Below are positions 57,823-64,000 of a stretch of 64,000 bases of DNA, piece by piece. The notes under the pieces are model-generated. The model ran no database searches. It was given only the letters and a program-made list of their open reading frames with translations, and was not told the DNA's origin. The position numbers and the translations under genes were made by a program. The stretch is from Clostridiales bacterium (lineage in GTDB: Bacteria; Bacillota; Clostridia; Christensenellales; UBA1242), in contig SVHV01000001.1 in NCBI GenBank assembly GCA_015055605.1, positions 439,026-503,025 on the forward strand, written 5' to 3'. Within the stretch, counting starts at the first letter, position 1. Each line of letters begins with the position of its first letter.

Positions 57823-57858
57823 TTTTAAAAATCCTCCTAAATTCTTTTTATTTAAAAA

Positions 57859-59937
57859 TTAGCTTTTTTTAGTTTCGCCGATAACTTTATCAGCAATATT
57901 TTTTGGAACCTCTAAGTAGTGTGAGAATTCCATACTGAAAGTTCCACGACCTTGAGTTAATCCACGAAGATCTGTAGCATAACCAAACATCTCTCCTAAT
58001 GGAATCTCGGCATGGATAACTTGAGTACCGTTACGCAAATCAGTGCCACTTAGCACACCACGACGACGAGTAATATTACCCATAACGTCTCCTAAGTAGT
58101 CATCAGGTGTCTCTACTTCAACCTTCATAATAGGCTCAAGTAATACAGGATCTGCTTTTCTAACACCCTCTTTGAATGCTAGAGAACCTGCAATTTTATA
58201 TGCCATTTCTGATGAGTCTACATCATGATAAGAACCATCAAAAAGCGTAACCATAAAGTCTACTGTTTCAAATCCAGCAAGAACACCGTTTAGTCTTGCC
58301 TCTTGAATACCAGCATCGATTGCTGGAATATATTCCTTAGGAATAGCACCACCAACAATCTTGTTTTCGAATTTGTATCCTTCACCCGGTTGCAGTGGGA
58401 TAAGTTTAACCCAACAGTGACCATATTGTCCACGACCACCTGATTGTTTAATATACTTACCTTCTACCTCTACCTCTTTTCTAATAGTCTCTCTGTAAGC
58501 AACTTGAGGAGCACCAACATTGGCATCTACCTTAAATTCTCTCTTAAGTCTGTCTACTATAATTTCAAGGTGAAGCTCACCCATTCCGGCAATAATTGTT
58601 TGACCAGTTTCTTGGTCAGTATAAGTTTTGAATGTTGGGTCTTCCTCAGCAAGTTTAACAAGAGCGATAATCATCTTCTCTTGGTCTTGTTTAGTTTTAG
58701 GTTCGATAGCAACTCTAATAACTGGCTCTGGGAAATCCATACTTTCAAGAACGATAGGTTTATTCTCTGCACATAGTGTATCACCAGTTGTTGTATCTTT
58801 AAGACCAACTACTGCGATAATCTCACCTGCATGAGCTTCCTCTATCTCTTCTCTGTGGTTAGCGTGCATTCTAATAAGTCTACCGATTCTCTCTTTTCTG
58901 TCTTTGCAACTATTATATACATAGCTACCAGCAGTCATAACACCTGAGTAGATTCTGAAGAATGTAAGTCTACCAACATAAGGGTCAGTCATAATCTTGA
59001 ATGCTAAACCAGCGAATGGCTCTTCATCAGAACTATGTCTAACTTCCTCATCTTCTGTATTTGGTTTTGTGCCTTTAATAGCCTCTACGTCTGTAGGAGC
59101 TGGCATATAATCAACGATAGCATCTAGTAATTTTTGGATACCTTTGTTTTTGAAAGATGTTCCACAAACTACTGGGTTAATTCTACCTGCGATAGTACCG
59201 ATTCTAAGACCTTTCTTGATTTCCTCAACAGTAAGTTCTCCAGTCTCAAAGTACTTCTCCATAAGAGCATCATCTTGCTCAGCAGCAACTTCAACAAGTT
59301 CAGCTCTCATCATCTCTGCTTTGTCTTTGTACTCAGCAGGAATCTCTGTAACCTCGATATCTTTGCCCTTGTCATCTTTGTAGAATGTAGCATTCATCTC
59401 TACTAGGTCAATGATACCTTGGAATTCGTCAGCTTGTCCGATTGGTAATTGAATAGCAACAGCATTAGCTTTTAATCTAGTTTTCATACTCTCAATAACT
59501 TTCTCGAAGTTAGCATCATTAATGTCCATCTTATTTACATAAGCCATTCTAGGAACATTATATTTATCAGCTAGTCTCCAGTTTGTTTCAGACTGAGCCT
59601 CAACACCTGCTCTAGCACTAAATACAGCAACTGCACCGTCTAGAACTTTAAGACTTCTATTAACCTCAACTGTGAAGTCAACGTGTCCTGGAGTGTCGAT
59701 AATATTAATTTGATGGTCATTCCACATACAAGTTGTGGCAGCACTAGTAATTGTAATACCTCTCTCTTGCTCTTGAGCCATCCAGTCCATTGTAGCTTCA
59801 CCTTCGTGAACCTCACCTAACTTATGTGTCTTACCTGTAAAGAACAAGATTCTTTCAGTAGTAGTAGTTTTACCAGCGTCAATGTGAGCCATGATACCCA
59901 CATTTCTAAATTTCTCAATTGGAGTTTTTCTGGCCAT
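57859..59937 (-). CDS. fusA: elongation factor G
   Basis: Translocation GTPase, 692 aa, with [31 protein letters not shown], domain IV VAYRETI and [14 protein letters not shown], and the C-terminal [21 protein letters not shown]. It lies between rpsG (15 nt) and tuf. Confidence 0.98.
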   Translation of the reverse strand: MARKTPIEKFRNVGIMAHIDAGKTTTTERILFFTGKTHKLGEVHEGEATMDWMAQEQERGITITSAATTCMWNDHQINIIDTPGHVDFTVEVNRSLKVLDGAVAVFSARAGVEAQSETNWRLADKYNVPRMAYVNKMDINDANFEKVIESMKTRLKANAVAIQLPIGQADEFQGIIDLVEMNATFYKDDKGKDIEVTEIPAEYKDKAEMMRAELVEVAAEQDDALMEKYFETGELTVEEIKKGLRIGTIAGRINPVVCGTSFKNKGIQKLLDAIVDYMPAPTDVEAIKGTKPNTEDEEVRHSSDEEPFAGLAFKIMTDPYVGRLTFFRIYSGVMTAGSYVYNSCKDRKERIGRLIRMHANHREEIEEAHAGEIIAVVGLKDTTTGDTLCAENKPIVLESMDFPEPVIRVAIEPKTKQDQEKMIIALVKLAEEDPTFKTYTDQETGQTIIAGMGELHLEIIVDRLKREFKVDANVGAPQVAYRETIRKEVEVEGKYIKQSGGRGQYGHCWVKLIPLQPGEGYKFENKIVGGAIPKEYIPAIDAGIQEARLNGVLAGFETVDFMVTLFDGSYHDVDSSEMAYKIAGSLAFKEGVRKADPVLLEPIMKVEVETPDDYLGDVMGNITRRRGVLSGTDLRNGTQVIHAEIPLGEMFGYATDLRGLTQGRGTFSMEFSHYLEVPKNIADKVIGETKKS

Positions 59938-59952
59938 TGTAGTTTCTCCTTA

Positions 59953-60423
59953 TTACCATCTGTAATGTGCGAAAGCTTTATTACTTTCAGCCATTTTATG
60001 AACATCTTCTTTCTTCTTGAATGCTCCACCTGTACTATTGTAAGCATCCATGATTTCACATGCAAGTTTCTCTTCCATGCTCTTCTCGTTTCTCTTTCTA
60101 GCATATCCTACTAACCATCTAATTGCTAGAGTTTGTTGTCTAGATGGAGTGATCTCGATAGGTACTTGGTAGTTACTACCACCAACTCTTCTAGCTTTAG
60201 TCTCTAAAAGTGGTTTTAGATTCTCTAATGCTTGAAGGAAATACTTATCAGGCTCTACGGATAATTTCTCTTTAATTATATCAAATGAACCGTACACAAT
60301 ACCTTCTGCGATTGCTTTTTTACCATCTAACATAACTTGATTAATAAGCTTAGTGATAATCTTGTTATTGTAGATAAAATCTGGCAATACGTCTCTTTTG
60401 CGCACACCTGCTCTTCTTGGCAT
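59953..60423 (-). CDS. rpsG: 30S ribosomal protein S7
   Basis: 16S-binding head protein, 156 aa. [21 protein letters not shown] and [28 protein letters not shown] are canonical. A 100-nt spacer with two small hairpins (TAGGC-AGAA-GCCTA; CGAA...TTCG) separates it from rpsL, the place where E. coli S7 binds for autoregulation. Confidence 0.97.
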   Translation of the reverse strand: MPRRAGVRKRDVLPDFIYNNKIITKLINQVMLDGKKAIAEGIVYGSFDIIKEKLSVEPDKYFLQALENLKPLLETKARRVGGSNYQVPIEITPSRQQTLAIRWLVGYARKRNEKSMEEKLACEIMDAYNSTGGAFKKKEDVHKMAESNKAFAHYRW

Positions 60424-60523
60424 ATCTTTTTCTCCTTGTTTTATTTTAAGTATTAACGAAAAATATTCGCTTTTATTTTAAATTTGATTTAGGCTTCTGC
60501 CTATTAATTAATGCTAGTAAATA

Positions 60524-60895
60524 TTATTTACCTTTTTTAGCACCATACTTACTTCTTGATTGCTTTCTCTTAGCAACACCAGCAGTATCAAGTGTTCCTC
60601 TAATAACATGATAACGAACACCTGGTAAGTCTCTTACTCTACCACCACGAATTAATACTACGCTGTGCTCTTGAAGGTTGTGTCCCTCACCAGGAATATA
60701 AACAGTACCCTCTTGACCATTAGATAGTCTAACTCTACAAATCTTTCTAAGAGCTGAGTTAGGTTTCTTTGGAGATGTAGTAGTAACACTCAAACAAACT
60801 CCTCTCTTTTGTGGATTCTCGTCTAGAATAGGAGTTTTTGACTTATCAGCAATCTGCTTTCTACCTTGTTTAACTAATTGCGAAATTGTTGGCAT
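60524..60895 (-). CDS. rpsL: 30S ribosomal protein S12
   Basis: Decoding-centre protein, 123 aa from the ATG at 60895 ([13 protein letters not shown]), which follows AGGAGG; the longer frame upstream lacks a ribosome binding site. [25 protein letters not shown] and [22 protein letters not shown] are intact. Lys-42 and Lys-87 regions show no obvious streptomycin-resistance change by eye. Confidence 0.96.
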   Translation of the reverse strand: MPTISQLVKQGRKQIADKSKTPILDENPQKRGVCLSVTTTSPKKPNSALRKICRVRLSNGQEGTVYIPGEGHNLQEHSVVLIRGGRVRDLPGVRYHVIRGTLDTAGVAKRKQSRSKYGAKKGK

Positions 60896-61086
60896 TTTGT
60901 CCTCCTGAAAATTTTTATCAAATACGGAAATCAACCCAAATCCATATTTGAAAGATTATCCCACTTAGCACATAGGATTTCTCCTAGTAAAATAGTGTGG
61001 GAAATTTCTAAATAGCTAAAATCACACCCAAATTAGCCACTTAAAAATTACCAAACGACAAAATTCGTTTAGTTTACTATAATACG
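60896..61086 (-). promoter_or_regulatory. structured leader of the str operon (rpsL)
   Basis: A ~190-nt untranslated leader. On the minus strand an outer helix CCCAC / GTGGG (60997-61001 with 60960-60964) encloses a perfect TAGGA-GAAA-TCCTA stem with a GNRA tetraloop (60973-60986). The rest, including TAAGTGGCTAATTTGGG, shows no clear fold by eye. Confidence 0.5.
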
Positions 61087-61092
61087 GTATTT

Positions 61093-61121
61093 AGTTTACC
61101 AAATAATATTAGCAATGTCAA
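61093..61121 (-). promoter_or_regulatory. promoter of rpsL-rpsG-fusA-tuf
   Basis: Consensus TTGACA, 17 nt, TAAACT on the minus strand; same -10 as the S10 and rplI promoters. Confidence 0.8.
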
Positions 61122-61192
61122 CGGTTTTTTGTATTTTTTACCCTAATAACAGACCTTAGTTTCTTACATCATATAAACAAATATATAATAGA

Positions 61193-61223
61193 CAAAAAAA
61201 ATCTAGCATCTTCTGCTAGATTT
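61193..61223 (-). terminator. terminator of the HicB-like gene
   Basis: On the minus strand AAATCTAGCA-GAAGA-TGCTAGATTT followed by a U-run, ~15 nt after the stop codon. Confidence 0.85.
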
Positions 61224-61237
61224 ATAATTATTTCATA

Positions 61238-61516
61238 CTAAACTGCCTTATTTTTATCATTAAGAGTTGATTCAACTAGTACACAAATCTCCTTAGGATG
61301 AGTCTGTACAACAACATCAAAGCTACTAGCCTCAGGAATGTCGCAACCAAAAGCAAAGGCACACTCAAGATAAGAGTCTAGCATTTCTCTAGCCGACTCA
61401 TGAGCCTTTTCTACTGTTTCACCACTTGTTACTAAGCCTAAATCAAACATTGCAATAATATAAGCTTGTTCTTCATCATCAAAAAATATAACTGCAGGAT
61501 AGGTAAACTTCTTCAT
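61238..61516 (-). CDS. HicB-like domain protein (orphan)
   Basis: A 92-aa protein with the HicB fold pattern: MKKFTYPAVIFFDDEEQAYIIAMFDLGLVTSGETVEKAHESAREMLDSYL (family YPAvi....dgyyv.fPDLpg..t.Gdt.eEA..nA.eal..yl). The C-terminal part does not show an obvious DNA-binding helix-turn-helix or ribbon-helix-helix, and no HicA toxin gene lies beside it, so it may not be a working antitoxin. Own promoter and terminator. Confidence 0.75.
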   Translation of the reverse strand: MKKFTYPAVIFFDDEEQAYIIAMFDLGLVTSGETVEKAHESAREMLDSYLECAFAFGCDIPEASSFDVVVQTHPKEICVLVESTLNDKNKAV

Positions 61517-61558
61517 ATCTCTTCACTTTTTCGTAATTTTCTACATATTTCTACTACA

Positions 61559-61587
61559 AGTTTAACATAAAAATTTATTGTTGTAAA
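61559..61587 (-). promoter_or_regulatory. promoter of the HicB-like gene
   Basis: TTTACA, 17 nt, TAAACT on the minus strand, ~43 nt upstream of the start codon. Confidence 0.6.
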
Positions 61588-61620
61588 ATTTTTTATAAGA
61601 TTTTTTGCCCATTTTTATAA

Positions 61621-62628
61621 TTATAATGCCGAAATAGGCATAGAATATACACAATCTAGACTAACTCTATTAAAAATCTTATACTTTTTACTAGCTGACT
61701 CAAAAAGTATATATACCATATTATTCTTAATCAAAACATTCTGAGACATTGCAGGAATAGTTGTATTGCTAATTAATGCATCATTATCCAAAAACCATAA
61801 TGGAACATCATAAAGTCCATATCTAATGCTTGAATGAGCAGGATCAGCAAATACATTTTCGTAATACATTAAATGAGAGTCTGCTAAACTATAAGACGAA
61901 GAAAGCACGATTTTGTTATCATGAGCAATAGCAATACCCTGAGCCAAATCAGGTAAAGATAATGCCATTGCAGGTATAGGAGTAGCCTTACTACTCTCAT
62001 AATACAAACCTAAAGGCTTAGTTTCGTCAATAGTAAAACCGTAGGCAACTGCCCTATTTATCTCTCCAGACCTAGTTTTTAGATGGTGACTTTCGTTAGT
62101 TTCATAATTTCCCTCTCTATAAAACTCTCCAACCCAAAGAACACCATTACTAGCAAATACAAAGTCTGCACCATTAAGGGTATCGGTATAAGCGTTGATA
62201 TGAAGATACTCACCACTCTTTTTATTTAGAAACTCACTCAATGTAAATCTATATAGGTTGCCATCACCAACAACCCAAATAGAACTACCATAAGAAACCA
62301 CGCCTCCAGCATGACCAACATAGTCTTCTTCTTCACACTTAAGGGTAATATATTTTACAACCTCACCAGACTCTCCATCTACCTGATAAATCCTTGATGG
62401 ACCACCCTTGCTCATATAACCAGAAACAAGATAATCATCATCACCAGAAAGATGTGACATACCTTGTGGAACAAAGTCTGTTTCTAGACCAGGAATATTA
62501 AATTCCTTTGATGCCTTATCAAAAAAATCTTTATTCCATGGCCATAAATAGTATATTGAAAGAAAAGCCATTATGCATACCAAAACAGAACTCACAGCAA
62601 TTAGTGTAATCTTTAAACTTTTTTTCAT
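61621..62628 (-). CDS. membrane-anchored beta-propeller-like protein
   Basis: A 335-aa protein from the ATG preceded by AAGGG (MKKSLKITL); a longer frame upstream has no SD. One N-terminal TM (~residues 5-27) is followed by an extracytoplasmic domain with repeated short blade-like strands: DDYLVSGYM, SSIWVVGDGNLYRF, NGVLWVGEFY, NKIVLSSSYS, NMVYILFES. The FVPQGMSHL and AQGIAIAHD pieces resemble propeller repeats that bind ligands or polymers. No enzyme motif seen. The gene has a TATAAT at 62678-62683 and a 16-nt inverted repeat (62651-62666) at the likely start of the transcript. Confidence 0.65.
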   Translation of the reverse strand: MKKSLKITLIAVSSVLVCIMAFLSIYYLWPWNKDFFDKASKEFNIPGLETDFVPQGMSHLSGDDDYLVSGYMSKGGPSRIYQVDGESGEVVKYITLKCEEEDYVGHAGGVVSYGSSIWVVGDGNLYRFTLSEFLNKKSGEYLHINAYTDTLNGADFVFASNGVLWVGEFYREGNYETNESHHLKTRSGEINRAVAYGFTIDETKPLGLYYESSKATPIPAMALSLPDLAQGIAIAHDNKIVLSSSYSLADSHLMYYENVFADPAHSSIRYGLYDVPLWFLDNDALISNTTIPAMSQNVLIKNNMVYILFESASKKYKIFNRVSLDCVYSMPISAL

Positions 62629-62740
62629 AATAAACCCTTTTATTGAAAAATGCTCAATTTTGAGCACATAATTATTAATTATAATCTATCATAAAAAATG
62701 CAAAACACCAAACTATTTCGCTTTATTTAGTCACAAACAA

Positions 62741-62769
62741 ACAAAAAGCACCCCAAAGGGTGCTTTTTA
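62741..62769 (-). terminator. terminator of the 104-aa unknown gene
   Basis: On the minus strand AAAGCACCC...GGGTGCTTT with U-run; the stem overlaps the stop codon region at 62767. Confidence 0.85.
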
Positions 62770-63081
62770 TCTCTCTGCTAATTGAGCGTCTGCTTCTAGA
62801 ACAACAGATGATGCCTCTGCATCAACAGATGTAACAGCTGTACTTGCACTAAGAGCAGTCTCTAAAACTCCACTTTTCTCGCAATATCTTCTAAGAGATT
62901 TAGCAAGTTCTGAGTTAACACAACATAATTTACCATCTCTAACAACTAAGTGAATCCCCTTTTCTCTTAGTTTCATAGACGCAGGAACAGAAGCCATAGG
63001 CTCTATTACATCAAGAGTTGCGCTAGCATCATGTGAAGCATAAGTTTTTACTAGATTTTCATAATAAGTTTTTGGTTCCAT
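62767..63081 (-). CDS. hypothetical small protein
   Basis: A 104-aa protein from the ATG 7 nt after AAGGAG (MEPKTYYENLVKTYASH). It has two parts: residues ~1-70 with a possible strand-rich core (KGIHLVVRDGKLCCVN) and helix (SELAKSLRRYCEKSG), then an Ala/Ser/Val-rich tail (ALSASTAVTSVDAEASSVVLEADAQ). Not recognised. It is the first gene after rpoC and has its own promoter, a ~120-nt structured leader and a terminator. Confidence 0.6.
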   Translation of the reverse strand: MEPKTYYENLVKTYASHDASATLDVIEPMASVPASMKLREKGIHLVVRDGKLCCVNSELAKSLRRYCEKSGVLETALSASTAVTSVDAEASSVVLEADAQLAER

Positions 63082-63203
63082 AACAATTCTCCTTGAAACT
63101 ATTATTTCCCCCACAAAAAGCAGATTTGCTTTATCCCATTAAAATAAGCACTCACTCATAAAGTAATTCCACCTACTTACCGTAAGCACTTATATTTTTT
63201 AAC
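63082..63203 (-). promoter_or_regulatory. structured leader of the 104-aa gene, class unknown
   Basis: A ~120-nt leader. On the minus strand it contains CTTA-CGG-TAAG, which competes with AAGTA...TACTT, then AAAGCA-AATC-TGCTTT followed by UUG, a possible attenuator, and a GTGGGGG just before the SD region. AGTGCTTA occurs twice, 39 nt apart. It matches no riboswitch class I know. Confidence 0.45.
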
Positions 63204-63209
63204 AATCTT

Positions 63210-63238
63210 ATTATACTACAATTTTATTTTATTGTAAA
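63210..63238 (-). promoter_or_regulatory. promoter of the 104-aa gene
   Basis: TTTACA, 17 nt, TATAAT on the minus strand. Confidence 0.7.
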
Positions 63239-63302
63239 TACCTAAAATTAAAATTTTTAGTAATTTTCATAAAATCATAGTTATCTAATATGCATATTAT
63301 TA

Positions 63303-63355
63303 AAAAAATTCCTATTAAAGCCAAATTATCAAACTTTGCTCAATAGGAATTTTAT
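63303..63355 (-). terminator. terminator after rpoC
   Basis: A 12-bp perfect stem (aaaattcctatt / aataggaatttt) with a 25-nt loop that holds an inner aaag/cttt helix, followed by a U-run on the minus strand, ~6 nt after the rpoC stop codon. Confidence 0.8.
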
Positions 63356-63360
63356 TTTAA

Positions 63361-64000
63361 TTAGATAATGTCGTCTAGATTTTCGTCAAACAATTTACTT
63401 GTCTCTTCGTCCATCTGAGCAAACTCTCTGATTTCTTCTTTTGTATCCCTATACTGAAGGTCTTTGATTGTTCTAAAACCAGTTCCAGCAGGAATTTGTT
63501 TACCAATCATCAAGTTCTCTTTTAAGCTAATTAAGTTATCAACTTTACCCTTAACAGATGCATCAGTAAGAACTCTTGAAGTCTCCTGGAATGATGCAGC
63601 AGCAAGGAATGATGGGTTACTTAGAGATGCTTTAGTAATACCTTGAACAAGTCTCTTAGCTGTAGCTGGAACTCCACCCTCGCTAACAATCTTATCATTC
63701 TCAGCCTCGAATGTGAAGTGGTCAACAATGTCACCAACTAGCATACTAGTATCTCCACTATCCTCTACTTTAACATTCTTAAGCATTTGTCTAATGATAA
63801 TCTCAACGTGTTTAGTATTAAGCTCAACACCTTGTGAAGAATAAGTAGCAAGAACTTCGTTTAGAAGATAATTTTGAACTTCGTTAACACCTCTAGTTCT
63901 CAAGAAGTCATTTGGATAAATAGAACCTTCTGTAAGAACTGTACCAGCCTCAACTGTATCTCCATTCTTAACCTTTAAGCCAACACCGTAAGGAACGATA
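63361..64000 (-). CDS. rpoC: RNA polymerase beta' subunit, C-terminal part (runs off the window)
   Basis: The last ~212 residues of beta'. The frame stays open to the window edge. IVPYGVGLKVKNGDTVEAGTVLTEGS, then RTRGVNEVQNYLLNEVLATYSSQGVELNTKHVEIIIRQML, ITKASLSNPSFLAAASFQETSRVLTDASVKGKVDNLISLKENLMIGKQIPAGTG are standard C-terminal beta' segments including the trigger-loop-distal jaw region. A terminator follows, and rpsL does not, so the transcriptional link between rpoBC and the str operon is broken. Confidence 0.96.
   Translation of the reverse strand, partial: IVPYGVGLKVKNGDTVEAGTVLTEGSIYPNDFLRTRGVNEVQNYLLNEVLATYSSQGVELNTKHVEIIIRQMLKNVKVEDSGDTSMLVGDIVDHFTFEAENDKIVSEGGVPATAKRLVQGITKASLSNPSFLAAASFQETSRVLTDASVKGKVDNLISLKENLMIGKQIPAGTGFRTIKDLQYRDTKEEIREFAQMDEETSKLFDENLDDII

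Noticed and set aside
63082-63203. Considered a guanidine-II (mini-ykkC) riboswitch because of an ACGG in a hairpin.
   Set aside because: Only one such hairpin is present, the ACGG is not a properly closed tetraloop, and the downstream gene is not a transporter or carboxylase.

Overview
The window is about 64 kb of low-GC DNA from an anaerobic, Clostridia-like Bacillota. The evidence is pyruvate:ferredoxin oxidoreductase, AddAB recombination, YugP-type zinc peptidases, a YitT protein, a DUF1540 protein, a KOW gene between map and infA, and AGGAGG ribosome binding sites with TTGACA-17-TATAAT/TAAACT promoters throughout. I cannot name a genus. No phage, IS, plasmid or CRISPR sequence was seen; this is a chromosomal housekeeping region and most genes lie on the minus strand.

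Layout by coordinate. 1-6 kb: an acyltransferase-like gene, a lone tRNA-Ala/tRNA-Ile pair, and a minus-strand operon truA, two exported proteins of unknown role, gltX. 6-12 kb: nifJ (PFOR) converging on transketolase, with a short kinase-like pseudoenzyme upstream of transketolase. 12.6-17 kb: a ComEC-type metallo-beta-lactamase protein, a patatin-like lipase, ung, a DUF2726 protein and a thioredoxin-reductase-like flavoprotein with an apparently lost NADPH site. 17-33 kb: one continuous S10-spc-alpha superoperon (rpsJ to rplQ, 32 genes) read on the minus strand, with long structured non-coding stretches before rpsJ and, unusually, between rpmJ and rpsM. 33.6-48 kb: accessory and maintenance genes (DUF1858, SPFH, PRC-barrel, a three-TM coiled-coil protein with MotA/TolQ/ZorA-like topology, addBA, two tandem zinc peptidases, DUF1540, rplI). 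48-64 kb: a rearranged beta/str region. In transcription order it reads rpoC (partial, window edge), three non-ribosomal genes, rpsL-rpsG-fusA-tuf, an unknown charged protein, rpmG-secE-nusG-rplK-rplA, an ABC-F ATPase, rplJ-rplL, YitT.

How the genes work together: the window supplies much of the translation and protein-export core (ribosomal proteins, EF-G, EF-Tu, IF-1, SecY, SecE, RNA polymerase alpha and part of beta', NusG, two tRNAs, GluRS, TruA, methionine aminopeptidase), plus pyruvate and pentose metabolism, DNA repair (Ung, AddAB) and thiol redox. Regulation is visible as RNA leaders: a clear L10 leader with an attenuator, a probable L1-type site before rplK, and less familiar structured leaders before rpsJ, rpsM, rpsL and a 104-aa unknown gene.

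I found no unmistakable new multi-gene system. The best leads are the hairpin-dense rpmJ-rpsM spacer, the addB promoter with an 11-bp inverted repeat over its -10 and a hairpin between SD and start, the MotA/ZorA-like coiled-coil protein without a visible partner, and several proteins whose hallmark nucleotide- or cofactor-binding motif is missing or altered. All functional calls come from reading motifs by eye; no database search was run.
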